From positions 1,554,001 to 1,618,000 of the forward strand of contig NZ_FXBJ01000002.1 of assembly GCF_900177385.1 (NCBI RefSeq): a DNA stretch of 64,000 bases, read 5' to 3'. Positions 52,239 to 62,213 of this stretch are shown piece after piece; within the stretch, counting starts at the first letter, position 1; each line of letters opens with the position of its first letter. Under the pieces are notes generated by a model, which saw only the letters and a list, made by a program, of their open reading frames with translations, ran no database searches and had not been told where the DNA came from. The translations under genes were made by a program, and so were the position numbers. This stretch comes from Carnobacterium iners (GTDB lineage: Bacteria > Bacillota > Bacilli > Lactobacillales > Carnobacteriaceae).

Positions 52239-53081
52239 ATGACTATTGATTATCCTAAATCAACCTACATGTATTGGCAAAAACGTTTTAAACAGAAGGA
52301 TCCAGATACAGAGTTAAAGCAACTTATATTAGAAATACGGGACCAACACAAAGATTACGGTTACCGTCGTATAAAGGCAGAATTAAGAAATCGTGGTTTC
52401 GTTGTAAATAAAAAGAGAATTCAACGCATTATGCAGGAACTAAACTTACAAGTTACTTCTTTTTCTCGTAAATCACGTAAGTATAGCTCCTACAAAGGAA
52501 CGGTTGGAAAAGTTACTCCTAATCGTATCAGCCGCAGATTTGATACAACTATCCCCTATCAAAAGATAACGACGGATACAACAGAATTTAAGTATTACGA
52601 AAATGATCCATCTGGGAATCTGCAGATAAAAAAATTATACCTTGATCCTTTTATGGACATGTATAATAAGGAGATAGTCAGCTATAAAATCACAAAACAA
52701 CCGAATGGTATCACTATTATGGAGGCTTTAGCCGATGCTATTAAAGCAACTGAAAAGTGTCCATTTAGACGAACTTTCCATTCTGATCAGGGTTGGGCAT
52801 ACCAAATGAAGGCCTACGGCGCTGAGCTGAGAAAAGATAATATATTCCAAAGTATGTCTAGAAAAGGGAATTGTCTTGATAATTCTCCAATAGAAAATTT
52901 CTTTGGACTACTAAAACAGGAAATGTATTATGGAAATGTTTTTCATAGTTATAGAGAGCTGGAACAAGAAATCATCAAATATATTCACTATTATAATCAC
53001 GATCGCATAAAAGAGAAGTTAAATTGGATGAGCCCAGTTCATTATCGGGAACATCATTTCTCTCCTTCTCTAGTAGCTTAA
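52239..53081 (+). CDS. IS150-group transposase OrfB (copy 2)
   Basis: 280 residues, identical in translation to the OrfB at 5821, with all three DDE residues (TTDTTEF, FHSDQG, IENFFGLLKQE). The -1 frame relation to orfA is kept. Either copy could supply transposase to both. Confidence 0.93.
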   Translation: MTIDYPKSTYMYWQKRFKQKDPDTELKQLILEIRDQHKDYGYRRIKAELRNRGFVVNKKRIQRIMQELNLQVTSFSRKSRKYSSYKGTVGKVTPNRISRRFDTTIPYQKITTDTTEFKYYENDPSGNLQIKKLYLDPFMDMYNKEIVSYKITKQPNGITIMEALADAIKATEKCPFRRTFHSDQGWAYQMKAYGAELRKDNIFQSMSRKGNCLDNSPIENFFGLLKQEMYYGNVFHSYRELEQEIIKYIHYYNHDRIKEKLNWMSPVHYREHHFSPSLVA

Positions 53082-53202
53082 AAGCAAAAAAATAGAGTAG
53101 ATTTCTCTACTCTAAATAAAGTCCAACTTTTTGGGGTCACTATAGTCACATTAAATATTGGTTATCTTTTTTTAAGTCTGATCTATTTGTAGTTTGTAGC
53201 TA

Positions 53203-54083
53203 CTAAAACTGGATATATCTTTGGGATGAACCAATCCACTCTTCATTCTTATCCATTAGAACCGCGCCAACCAATCGGTCAGCCGAAGCAAAACTTGGGA
53301 AAATACGGATTGTCTTCTTACGACAACGAACTTCTTGGTTGAGTCGTTCAATTAAGTTGGTACTTTTTAATCGAGAGTGGACCTGCTCCATTACTGCGTA
53401 CTGGAAGGCATATTTAAAACCGAGATCTAATTTTTCGCCGCTCTGGCTAAATCGATATTGGTGAATCTGAAGACGGCTTTTAAAGAATCTCTAAAGGGCT
53501 TAGATTTTTTTAGGAATGCTTTCTAGGATATTTCTCATGAAATGGACCTGACATCTTTGCCAAGAAAGCCCGGCAAAGGATTGACGAATAATCGTAACTA
53601 GACCTGGGTGAGTGTCTGAAATGAAGAGCTGTATTCCGCTCAATCCACGTTGTTTCAAGTACTCAAAGAATGTAGTCCATATTTCTACGCTCTCTTCATT
53701 TTGAATCATGAAGCCAATAATCTCACGCTCGCCTTCTTAAGTGATTCCCAAAGCGATATGGCAACTTTTTAGAAAAAATGCGGAGATCTTCTCGAACCTT
53801 GATATACAAGACTTCAATCATTAAGGATGACTATCTAGAATCCGATTTTGTCATTCAGATATGAGTGGATTGAGCTGTTTAGTTATGCTGGAAACAAATG
53901 ATTTGGATACAGTCTTTCCTTATAGTTCCTCTACGATTTGAGAGACCTTGCGCGTAGAGAGGCTAGAAACGTAAATCTCTGCTATTGAAGCCATCAGGGC
54001 TTTCTCATTTCGTTGATATCGCTCAAATATATTCGGAGAAAATTTTCCGTCACGGGTCTGTGGTATCTTTAAATCAAATGTTT
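53203..54083 (-). pseudogene. IS256-family (mutator-type) transposase, degenerate
   Basis: Minus-strand pieces match IS256 transposases in order: an N-terminal part (RYQRNEKALMASIAEIYVSS, near 54000), a middle part (WTTFFEYLKQRGLSGIQLFI with SDTHPGL, then WQRCQVHFMRNILESIPKK, 53500-53709) and a C-terminal part (RLKSTNLIERLNQEVRCRKK and IGAVLMD-like VGAVLMDKNEEW, 53203-53391). Several stops and at least one deletion (about 53392-53500) separate them. No terminal repeats identified. Copy 2 of the IS150-group element lies 58 bp beyond its 3' end. Confidence 0.88.
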
Positions 54084-54155
54084 CAAGTATTTAGTAATTT
54101 ACTAGCTGAATTCGATAATTAGTAACCTTATAAAAATAATAATATAAGATAGTAG

Positions 54156-55295
54156 GTGAAAAAAATTAAAAAAATATTATTGACTGCGACAGTACTAAGC
54201 CATATTGCTCAATTCCATAAACCTCTAATTAACATGTTGAAAGAAAATGATTATGAGGTGCATGTGGCTGCAAGAGATAACTTGATAGAGAAAAATGGAC
54301 TTCAGCTTAATGAACCAGATAAAATTTACGATATATCACTCGATAGATCCCCACTGAGCAAGAATAATATTACGGCTTTTATGCAATTGAATAAGATTCT
54401 TTCCAATAATCACTATGATATCATACATTGCAATACTCCTATGGGAGGTGTGATTACAAGATTAGCAGCTATTAAATATCGTAAAAGCGGAACAAAAATA
54501 TTTTATACTGTACATGGATTTCATTTTTATAAAGGAGCACCTATGAAAAATTGGATAGTTTTTTATCCAGTAGAGAAATTCTTATCAAGATATACAGATA
54601 AGTTAATTACTATATCCAAAGAAGATTATGATTTTGCTAAAAAGAATAAATTTAAAACAAAAATTGAACACATTCATGGAGTTGGTGTAAATTCGGATAA
54701 ATATTTTTCGCCATCAAATGAGATAATACAGAAATTAAGATTGGAAACAGGCTATTTGATGAAAGACTTTATTTGTATCTGTACAGGAGAATTAAATGAT
54801 AATAAAAACCAAATATCACTATTACGAGCCGTACCAGCAATTTTGAAAAAAATTCCAAATTTTAAATTGATTTTAGCTGGAAATGGTCCAAAACAAATCT
54901 ATTTACAAGGATTTATTTCAGAGATGCAACTAGATAACTATGTTAAAATGATTGGTTATGTTAAAGATTTAGAACAATATGTAATGATGAGCGATATTGC
55001 TGTTTCCTCTAGCTTAAGAGAAGGTCTAGGACTTAATTTAATTGAAGCAATGCTATGCGCAAAACCGGTTATTGGTTCTGAAAATAGAGGTCATAAAGAG
55101 CTCATTACACATATGGTAAGTGGATTTCTCGTTAGTCCTACAATCAGTGAAGAATATGTTGAGGCAATTATTAAGATATACAGAAATCTAGATTTGAAAT
55201 CTAATATGGGTAAGAATGCTATTATATATTCCCAAAAATATTCAAAGGAAAATGTTGTTAAAGAACTACAAAAAATATATGAATTAAATCAATAA
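54156..55295 (+). CDS. Glycosyltransferase family 4 protein
   Basis: A 379-residue GT-B-fold retaining glycosyltransferase. The acceptor-side N-terminus is LLTATVLSHIAQFHKPLINM, with HCNTPMGGVITRLAA near residue 90. The donor half has CTGELNDNKNQISLLRA (~210) and the nucleotide-sugar motif SSSLREGLGLNLIEAMLCAKP (in parts, ~287-307). It resembles CapM/EpsD-type enzymes that add GalNAc- or GlcNAc-like sugars, but the sugar is not readable. The start is GTG with only a weak site (AGTAGG) directly before it. First gene after the IS256 remnant, so its original promoter linkage to the operon may be lost. Confidence 0.85.
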   Translation: MKKIKKILLTATVLSHIAQFHKPLINMLKENDYEVHVAARDNLIEKNGLQLNEPDKIYDISLDRSPLSKNNITAFMQLNKILSNNHYDIIHCNTPMGGVITRLAAIKYRKSGTKIFYTVHGFHFYKGAPMKNWIVFYPVEKFLSRYTDKLITISKEDYDFAKKNKFKTKIEHIHGVGVNSDKYFSPSNEIIQKLRLETGYLMKDFICICTGELNDNKNQISLLRAVPAILKKIPNFKLILAGNGPKQIYLQGFISEMQLDNYVKMIGYVKDLEQYVMMSDIAVSSSLREGLGLNLIEAMLCAKPVIGSENRGHKELITHMVSGFLVSPTISEEYVEAIIKIYRNLDLKSNMGKNAIIYSQKYSKENVVKELQKIYELNQ

Positions 55296-55323
55296 AAATT
55301 AGTTGCTTGAGGAGGTATAATAA

Positions 55324-56646
55324 GTGAATGGTGATAATAGACCTAAAATTTTGATAATTTCTGATGCAACCTGGTCAGATGATAATAACATTGGCAATAC
55401 TTTTTCAAATTTATTTAGAGACTGGCCTAAGGATAAAATAGGAATGATTTATGCTAGATCAGACTTGCCTAATACAGATATTTGCGATGAGTTTTTTCAG
55501 ATATCAGAAAGTAGATTAATCAAACGTTTTTTTAATTTTAATATTAAAACTGGTAAAAATATCAAAAATATTTCCTTGAAAAAGATTGAAAAAAAAAACA
55601 TAGAGATGGATGAAGTGTCCGGAAAAAACTTATATAATTTTTTTTTAAAATATAGATGGAATATTTTTTTAACAGCCAGAGAAATATTATGGAAAGTTGG
55701 AAACTGGAAAACAAAAGAATTAGATGGGTTTATTGATGATTTTAGTCCTGAAATAGTTTTATCTTTAGGATGTCCTAATGAGTACATGAATAACTTACAA
55801 CAGTATGTCATAACTAAATCTAGAGCTAAGTCAATAATTTATTTTGTTGATGACGTATATTCAAGTAAAAGATTTAATTTATCTCCTATATTTTGGTTTA
55901 ATAGAAGACTTAGAAGACGGGAAATACGTAAAACGGTCAGTATGTGCGATTTAGTATACACAATTATTGATAAGCAAAAGAAAGAGTATGATGACTTATT
56001 TGGCGTCAATAGTAAAATTTTAAATAAAGGTGGAAATTTTTTAAATAAGCTAATAATTAAGAAAAACTTAAGTACGCCAATCAAAATAGTATATACAGGT
56101 AATATAACTTCCGGTAGATGGCGGACTTTGGTTAAAATCGGTGAGGCTTTAGATAAAATTAATAAAAATAAAATCAAAGCTATACTTGAAATTTACACTA
56201 AGAATGAATTATATGGAAAGATAGAAAAAGCTTTTGAAAAAATTGCTAGTGTAGAATTTAAAGGAGGTCTAAATGTAGAACAAGTAAAAGATATACAGAA
56301 TAGTGCAGATATTTTACTTCATGTAGAATCAATTAAATTGAAAGAAAAGTTAGAAACAAGGCTATCTTTTTCTACAAAAATAGTTGATTACTTTGAACGT
56401 GGAAAATGTATTTTAGCTATTGGGTGGGCAGAATCTGCTTCTATTGAATATATAAAAAAAAATCAAGCTGGGTTTGTTATTGAGGATGTAAGTAACATCG
56501 AAGTAGAGTTAGGAAAATTAATAAATAATCCCGAGTTAATACGAGACTATGGCAATAAAGGTAGAAATTGTGGATTTAATCATCACCAAATAAATAAAAT
56601 TAAAGAAAGTATGTTGCATGATTTTAAAAATTTATTAACTCATTAA
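55324..56646 (+). CDS. Putative GT-B glycosyltransferase of the capsule locus
   Basis: 440 residues with the general GT-B look. An N-terminal domain begins KILIISDATWSDDNNIGNTFSNLF, and a donor half has KIVYTGNITSGRWRTLVKIGEAL (~residues 255-277), ADILLHVES (~325) and LSFSTKIVDYFERGKCILAIG (~340). The usual EGxxxxxxEAMA donor motif is not clear, so the subfamily is uncertain. GTG start with a strong GAGGAGG site 9 bases upstream. It follows the previous glycosyltransferase gene by 28 bp. Very AT-rich. Confidence 0.65.
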   Translation: MNGDNRPKILIISDATWSDDNNIGNTFSNLFRDWPKDKIGMIYARSDLPNTDICDEFFQISESRLIKRFFNFNIKTGKNIKNISLKKIEKKNIEMDEVSGKNLYNFFLKYRWNIFLTAREILWKVGNWKTKELDGFIDDFSPEIVLSLGCPNEYMNNLQQYVITKSRAKSIIYFVDDVYSSKRFNLSPIFWFNRRLRRREIRKTVSMCDLVYTIIDKQKKEYDDLFGVNSKILNKGGNFLNKLIIKKNLSTPIKIVYTGNITSGRWRTLVKIGEALDKINKNKIKAILEIYTKNELYGKIEKAFEKIASVEFKGGLNVEQVKDIQNSADILLHVESIKLKEKLETRLSFSTKIVDYFERGKCILAIGWAESASIEYIKKNQAGFVIEDVSNIEVELGKLINNPELIRDYGNKGRNCGFNHHQINKIKESMLHDFKNLLTH

Positions 56647-56809
56647 TGTTTATGCTTATATATATTTGCATCAAGTGGCTAACTTAAAATAATAAGAATA
56701 TTAGATTCAATAAAAAAACGTCTAAAATAAGAAGATAAATCTAATAACGATGAGCAAGATGTTATGATATTGATAATATTTGTTTATTATATAAAAGGAA
56801 TTGAAATGA

Positions 56810-58021
56810 ATGCATATCTTACAAATAAATGCAGTTAGTGAAATTCGCTCAACTGGTCGCTTCATCAAAGAACTAGATGAATATCTTATTCGAAATGAAT
56901 ATAAAAGTAGTGTAGCATTTTCGGAAGGAATACTTAATAGTAGGGGATACAAAATTGGAACAAAATTGGAAAAAAAAATTCATGGGCTTTGTTCAAGAAT
57001 AACTGGATTACAAGGATACTTTTCAAAAAATGGGACTAGAAAATTATTAAATCATATTAATAAAATAAATCCTGATATTGTTCATATACATAATTTGCAT
57101 AGTAATTTTATTAACATGCCTATGCTTTTTAAGTACCTAGCTAAAAACGATATAGCCACTGTTATCACGCTTCATGATTGCTGGTTTTATACAGGTGGAC
57201 ATACTCATTATGTTACAGATAATTTTTATGATTGGGAAACTGGATTTTTTAAAAAAAATCGGAATAAAAAATTGACAGGTAATAAAAGCTGGTTTTTTGA
57301 TCAGAGCGAAAAAATATTTAATGATCAAAAAAAATGGTTTATGAATATTCCAAGACTAACTTTTGTGGGCGTATCAGGATGGATAACTGAAGAAGCCAAA
57401 AAATCAGAAGTTGCTCAAGGATCAACTATACAAACTATTCATAATTGGATTGATATTGAGACTTTCAGACCAACTAATAATACTGATATCAGAGATGAAC
57501 TAAATATTCAATTTGAATTTATTATTCTTGGAGTAGCTAGCGCATGGACTAATAAAAAAGGACTTGATAATTTTATTGAGCTGTCAAAAAATATCAAAGA
57601 TGATGAATGTGTTATATTAATAGGAAAAGTTGATAAGCATATTAATTTACCAGACAATATAATTAACGTTCCAGAAACGCATAACGTTAATAAATTAGTA
57701 GCCTATTATTCGTTAGCTGATGTATTTATAAATTTATCACTTGAAGAATCGTTTGGTAAAGTTACAGCAGAGGCATTATCATGTGGTACTCCTGCTATAA
57801 GTATAGATTCTACCGCTAATGCAGAAATAATAGGGGAAGGGTGTGGATATATCATTAAAGATTGGAATCTTAATGATATATTAAGTAAAATAGATATAAT
57901 AAGATTTGATGGAAAATATACATACACTGATAATTGTATAAAATTTATAAGAGAAAAATTTGACTCTAAAGAAAAATTAAAAAAATATAAACAATTGTAT
58001 GAAAATATAATCTTAAAATAA
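56810..58021 (+). CDS. Glycosyltransferase family 4 protein (WcaC/EpsF-like)
   Basis: A 403-residue GT4 enzyme. N-terminal MHILQINAVSEIRSTGRFI resembles colanic-acid-type transferases (first loop with SxGR). Further features are DIVHIHNLHSNFINMP (~residue 84), TLHDCWFYTGGHTHY (~111), the donor half GVASAWTNKKGLDNFIEL (~240) and SLEESFGKVTAEALSCGTPAI (~300), which holds the retaining-enzyme Glu pair. The ATG at 56810 is used rather than the overlapping ATG at 56806, whose frame stops after nine codons. AAAGGA lies 10 bases upstream. The 163-bp gap before it has no gene. Confidence 0.88.
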   Translation: MHILQINAVSEIRSTGRFIKELDEYLIRNEYKSSVAFSEGILNSRGYKIGTKLEKKIHGLCSRITGLQGYFSKNGTRKLLNHINKINPDIVHIHNLHSNFINMPMLFKYLAKNDIATVITLHDCWFYTGGHTHYVTDNFYDWETGFFKKNRNKKLTGNKSWFFDQSEKIFNDQKKWFMNIPRLTFVGVSGWITEEAKKSEVAQGSTIQTIHNWIDIETFRPTNNTDIRDELNIQFEFIILGVASAWTNKKGLDNFIELSKNIKDDECVILIGKVDKHINLPDNIINVPETHNVNKLVAYYSLADVFINLSLEESFGKVTAEALSCGTPAISIDSTANAEIIGEGCGYIIKDWNLNDILSKIDIIRFDGKYTYTDNCIKFIREKFDSKEKLKKYKQLYENIILK

Positions 58022-58041
58022 GATTACAAGGGAGAATAATT

Positions 58042-59076
58042 ATGACTATAATTATTGGGTATATAGCTATAGTAGGTATGTCAAGAATTATTTCACCTAA
58101 TAAAAAATTTTTTTCACTAATTGCAAGTTTTTCATTACTTATTATAGCGGCCTTTAGGTCCATAGAATTTGGATCTGATACGATAGGATATGTTAAGGCA
58201 TATCAAGAATTAGAGTATAAATCTTTATCTATTTTAATAAAAGAATTTTTATTTGGAAATGGAAAAGATCCTGTTTTTTATATTTTTTCAAAACTTATCA
58301 ATATGAGTGGAGCAAATTTCCGAATCTGGTTACTTATACTCTCTGGAATATTTATATTTTCGGTAGAAAGAACTATTAGAAAATACTCTCCCTACCCTTA
58401 TCTTAGCTATGTTGCTATAATTTCTTTGGGATATTTCTTTTTCTCTTTAACAGGGTTAAGGCAAACCCTCGCGCTATCGCTGATCTTACTTTCGTATCCA
58501 TTTTTAAAAGAAAAAAAGAAACTCCCATTTATAGTTATCGTTTTTATAGCTTCTCTATTTCATTCCTCTGCTTTAGTTTTTTTATTTAGTTATCCTCTGG
58601 CGAATATGAGACTTGGGTATAAACATATTCTAGGGCTTGGCGCATCGCTATTTATTTCTGTTTTTTTTAGTGACTATATAAGGTATTTTGTTAAAATATT
58701 TAGTTGGACAGAAACGCTATCAAGTTATGCACTTCAAGAAGCTAAATTATCTTATTCTGGATTTATTATCCAGTTATCTATATTACTTTTTTGCGTAATC
58801 TTCAAAGAAAGATTAATCAAAGAGGATACAAAAAATTTAATATTATATAATTTGCTGTTTATAGGACTCATATTTCAATCTTTTGCGCCAGTAATTGCAG
58901 AGTTTTTTAGAATTAGTATGTATTTTTCTATATTTAGTATAATATTAGTTCCAAGAGCTATTAATGTTGTGAAAGACAAAAATTTAAGAGTACTTGTATA
59001 TTTTATAATATTTATTCTTTTTGTTTCTTATATATTATGGACAAATAGTTTTTATAGTTATAATTTTTTGGATTAA
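58042..59076 (+). CDS. Capsule repeat-unit polymerase (Wzy, EpsG family)
   Basis: A 344-residue integral membrane protein with about ten hydrophobic segments. The EpsG-family pattern is visible: FRSIEFGSDTIGYVKAYQEL (~residues 33-52) in an outer loop and LTGLRQTLALSLILLSYPFL (~137-156), with the Arg that marks this polymerase family. It joins lipid-linked repeat units on the outer face of the membrane. Position between glycosyltransferases and the flippase supports the call. A GGGAG site lies 7 bases before the ATG. Confidence 0.85.
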   Translation: MTIIIGYIAIVGMSRIISPNKKFFSLIASFSLLIIAAFRSIEFGSDTIGYVKAYQELEYKSLSILIKEFLFGNGKDPVFYIFSKLINMSGANFRIWLLILSGIFIFSVERTIRKYSPYPYLSYVAIISLGYFFFSLTGLRQTLALSLILLSYPFLKEKKKLPFIVIVFIASLFHSSALVFLFSYPLANMRLGYKHILGLGASLFISVFFSDYIRYFVKIFSWTETLSSYALQEAKLSYSGFIIQLSILLFCVIFKERLIKEDTKNLILYNLLFIGLIFQSFAPVIAEFFRISMYFSIFSIILVPRAINVVKDKNLRVLVYFIIFILFVSYILWTNSFYSYNFLD

Positions 59077-59411
59077 TCTTTACTAATAAAGACCTCATAT
59101 ATATATTACGCATTTTTAAAAATATCTCATTTAAAAAAATATCTTTAAGATAGTTAATATTAAATAGTCATATTTTTTTATAAACCAATCTATTTGGTTC
59201 TGTTTTAACTGTATGCTTACTTCCTGTAATATTATACTTTCACGTAATTTTAAATTAGGCTTTTAGATTTCTTTTATAAAGACAAGATAATCTTAACTTA
59301 AACATAAGAAATTTTTTCTATCATTAGTTGAATTCTACAAGATATTATGTTTATTATTCAACTGATCATAACCTGTCTACTTTTTATTCATAAAAATAGA
59401 ATAGATAAAGT
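59077..59411. other. Non-coding AT-rich gap between Wzy and the IS4 element
   Basis: 335 bp with no frame of note, no clear terminator and several short A/T-rich palindromes. The last nine bases (59403-59411, AGATAAAGT) are the left copy of the IS4-family target duplication. Confidence 0.6.
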
Positions 59412-60797
59412 CACTAGTGTTGCATAAACATAGCTTAATTTGACCTCATTTCTTGTTTTTCTGAAAAAAGGCAAAAAAAGGGAGTGCTTACGCAAAAGAT
59501 GACTATTTCCAGAAAATTTTGCTTATTCAACTGATTCCATTACCAACGGACACCCTTTCTTTAAGGATCTAAGTCGGTATCAAAAGATTAAACCATTCTT
59601 CTGCCGGTTGAAATAACAGATAACGAAAAAATCGTTTGATTTGGAAAACAGACTGTTTACTTTTTGTTTTTAACTTAATCAAATAGGTTAATAAACTGGC
59701 AATCATGGCTAAAATCAGCTGATTGACAACCCCTTTTTCACTTCTCGAAAAAAACTTTTTAATCGTCATATGTTGTTTAATATGCTTGAAGAACAGCTCT
59801 ATTTGCCAACGTGCTTTGTACATTTCTGCAATGTCAGTAGAGGAGCAGTCAAAACGATTGGTAATAAACTGGAGAGTTTTCCCCTTTTTATCTTGAACGG
59901 TTACTAAACGAAATCTGGACGTTAGATGGTTCTGAGCACCTAATGCGACCATTTGGTCGCTGATAACGGACTCACTCTTGGAAGTTACTAATGGTTCTAA
60001 AACATGAACTTTTGTATTCTTTTTGATTCTTGTCACAAAGAAGTAGCCCTGCGAGTGCATCGTATCTAATCGTTCAAAATCAAGGTAACCGCGATCAAAC
60101 ACATAAGTCGCTTCAGGTTGATTAACCAATACTTCTAACTGATTTGTATCGTGCTCGACGGCGTTAGTCAGTCTAAATTCATCTGGGTAAAGATGTTCAT
60201 TATCCATAAAGCAGAGTTTTAAGTGAAGCTTAACTCCTGATGTTGTTTTACGAAAATCAGCCCATTGATAAAGGTTTTGGTTAAGTGAAAACGTCGAAGA
60301 ATCAATTAGGTAGAGACTATTTCGTTTCGTTACGGGCCTTTTATTTTTAGCCTGACTAACCAGCTGACTAAAAATGGCTAAAAGAATCTCTGAATCTATT
60401 TTTGAGAGAGTTCTAGAGAGCTGAGAATAACTGATACTAGTCATACCCATTTCTTTTTGAAGTTCTTTCGAAACAAAAGCCGCATCCATCTCTCTAAGAC
60501 TTTCTTTTTCGTCATTGATTCCATGAAGAAAAAGTTGAAGAGCTTGGAAGAAACTAAGTTTCTTATGGTATTTATCAAAGTCAACAATCTTTTTTTGAAT
60601 AGGGCTTGGTAAAAGATTTAGCTTAATGGAAGAAAAACATTTATTAAAAGCAGAATTTGTTTTATACTTATCCATGTGTTAGGTCCTTTTTATTGGTCTT
60701 GGATGAGTCATCTGAGTTCAGTATAAAGGACTTTTTTGCATATTGGAATAATATAAACAAATTTGTGAAACACATAATGTTTCATGCAACACTAGTG
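59412..60797 (-). mobile_element. IS4-family element, intact, with 9-bp target duplication
   Basis: 1386 bp with inverted ends CACTAGTGTTGCATAAACAT (left) and, reversed, CACTAGTGTTGCATGAAACA (right). A perfect 9-bp direct repeat AGATAAAGT flanks it (59403-59411 and 60798-60806). The single transposase gene reads against the capsule genes. The insertion falls between the polymerase and flippase genes. Confidence 0.92.
59569..60675 (-). CDS. IS4-family transposase
   Basis: A 368-residue DDE transposase. Asp in LYLIDSSTFSL (~residue 123), Asp in TYVFDRGYLDF (~195), and the IS4 signature Y-x2-R-x3-E-x6-K in YKARWQIELFFKHIKQ (~290), which holds the catalytic Glu. An N-terminal DUF4372-like segment (LSFFQALQLFLHGINDE) is present, as in the IS4 branch found widely in Firmicutes. 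AAAAAGGAC is 7 bases before the ATG. No stops or truncation, so it looks active. Confidence 0.93.
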   Translation of the reverse strand: MDKYKTNSAFNKCFSSIKLNLLPSPIQKKIVDFDKYHKKLSFFQALQLFLHGINDEKESLREMDAAFVSKELQKEMGMTSISYSQLSRTLSKIDSEILLAIFSQLVSQAKNKRPVTKRNSLYLIDSSTFSLNQNLYQWADFRKTTSGVKLHLKLCFMDNEHLYPDEFRLTNAVEHDTNQLEVLVNQPEATYVFDRGYLDFERLDTMHSQGYFFVTRIKKNTKVHVLEPLVTSKSESVISDQMVALGAQNHLTSRFRLVTVQDKKGKTLQFITNRFDCSSTDIAEMYKARWQIELFFKHIKQHMTIKKFFSRSEKGVVNQLILAMIASLLTYLIKLKTKSKQSVFQIKRFFRYLLFQPAEEWFNLLIPT

Positions 60798-60842
60798 AGA
60801 TAAAGTAAATATTAAATTCCAAGAAATAATGAGAGGTATAGT

Positions 60843-62213
60843 ATGAAAAAAAAATTAAGTGTGAAGAATAAGATATTAGAGAATGAAAATAATAGAAATA
60901 TAATGGTGAATGTACTCGGTGCATTTATGATAAAAGGAGGGGGACTAATAGTCTCTTTATTTGCAATGCCGTCATATATAAGTTATTTTAATAATCAAAC
61001 AGTTTTAGGCCTATGGTTTACGATGTTATCAGTATTAACATGGATACTAACTTTTGATTTAGGAATAGGAAATGGCTTGAGAAATCATTTAGTACCTGCT
61101 TTTATCAAAAAAGACAAACAATCAATAAGAAAATTAATTTCTTCAGCTTACATAGTGATTGGCATGATGATGTTAGTTATATTAATTTTAGCAATACCAA
61201 TATTTAATTTTATAAATTGGAATAAACTATTTAATATTTCAGAGAAATTAATCGACAGTAAAATATTATTACTATCAGTGACTATTGTTTTTTCAGGAAT
61301 AATGTTGCATTTCTTACTTAAAATTATAAATTCAATTTTATATGCTTTGCAGAAGTCTGCAATAAATAATTTTATTGGATTATTAAATAGTATAATAATT
61401 CTTGCATACTTGCTATTAGCCCCATCTGCTGATCTACCAACAAGTCTATTAAGACTATCAATTGTTAATGTAGTAGCAATAAATGTTCCTTTATTAGTTG
61501 CTACAATATATGTTTTTTCAAAGGAACTTAAATTTAGTAAACCTAAACTCAGTTTTTATAGAAAAGAATATGCTACCAAAATATTAAAGCTTGGAGGTTT
61601 ATTTTTTTGGGTACAAATTATGTATATGCTTATTACAACAACAAATGAATTTTTAATCACATGGTTGTCAATTCCAGCAGAAGTTGTTGAATATTCAATT
61701 TATTATAAGTTGTTTACTTTAGTTGGAATTATATTTGCACTTGCATTAACTCCTATTTGGTCTGCCGTGACTAAAGCTCTTTCAGAGAATAATATTAATT
61801 GGATAAAAAAATTATATAGGTTATTAATATATTTAACTTTAATTGCAGTTGCTTTTGAATTTATTTTAATACTTTTTTTACAACCAGGAATCAATATATG
61901 GTTAGGTTCGAATGCAATTAAAGTGAATTATTATTATGCTTTTACTTTTGCAATATTTGGAGGTATATTTATTTGGAATGGTGTGTTGTCAAGTATAGCA
62001 AATGGACTTGGAGAATTGAGAGTACAAGCCTTATGTTATACAGTTGGAGCATTTTTGAAATTTCCAATAGCATGGGTTTTAGTGCATTATCTAGATTCTT
62101 GGATAGGTATAATTATAGCTAATATTATTGCAATGGGGTTATATAGTATTATTCAACCATTTTGGTTAAATAGAATATTAAAAAATAAAATTGGAGGTCA
62201 AAATAATGTTTGA
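60843..62213 (+). CDS. Capsule repeat-unit flippase (Wzx, polysaccharide exporter family)
   Basis: A 456-residue membrane protein with 12 or so helices, of the PST/MOP flippase superfamily. It begins with a Lys-rich cytoplasmic end, then GAFMIKGGGLIVSLFAMPSYI and a conserved DLGIGNGLRNHLVPAF (~residues 79-94), a pattern typical of Wzx. It moves lipid-linked repeat units across the membrane for Wzy. GAGAGGTATAGT precedes the ATG. Its 3' end overlaps the CapE-type gene by 8 bp, so those two are translationally coupled. The IS4 element 45 bp upstream may affect its expression. Confidence 0.9.
   Translation: MKKKLSVKNKILENENNRNIMVNVLGAFMIKGGGLIVSLFAMPSYISYFNNQTVLGLWFTMLSVLTWILTFDLGIGNGLRNHLVPAFIKKDKQSIRKLISSAYIVIGMMMLVILILAIPIFNFINWNKLFNISEKLIDSKILLLSVTIVFSGIMLHFLLKIINSILYALQKSAINNFIGLLNSIIILAYLLLAPSADLPTSLLRLSIVNVVAINVPLLVATIYVFSKELKFSKPKLSFYRKEYATKILKLGGLFFWVQIMYMLITTTNEFLITWLSIPAEVVEYSIYYKLFTLVGIIFALALTPIWSAVTKALSENNINWIKKLYRLLIYLTLIAVAFEFILILFLQPGINIWLGSNAIKVNYYYAFTFAIFGGIFIWNGVLSSIANGLGELRVQALCYTVGAFLKFPIAWVLVHYLDSWIGIIIANIIAMGLYSIIQPFWLNRILKNKIGGQNNV

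Larger units (their letters stand above)
51589..53144 (+). mobile_element. IS3-family element, IS150 group, copy 2 (intact)
   Basis: 1556 bp, same strand and same inverted repeats as copy 1, flanked by a 3-bp target duplication GTC (51586-51588 and 53145-53147). It is inserted between the amide-synthetase-like gene and an IS256 remnant. Confidence 0.95.

Noticed and set aside
5170-53144. 46-kb composite transposon bounded by the two IS150-group copies
   Set aside because: Each copy has its own target duplication (TCA and GTC) and the outermost flanks differ, as expected for two separate insertions.
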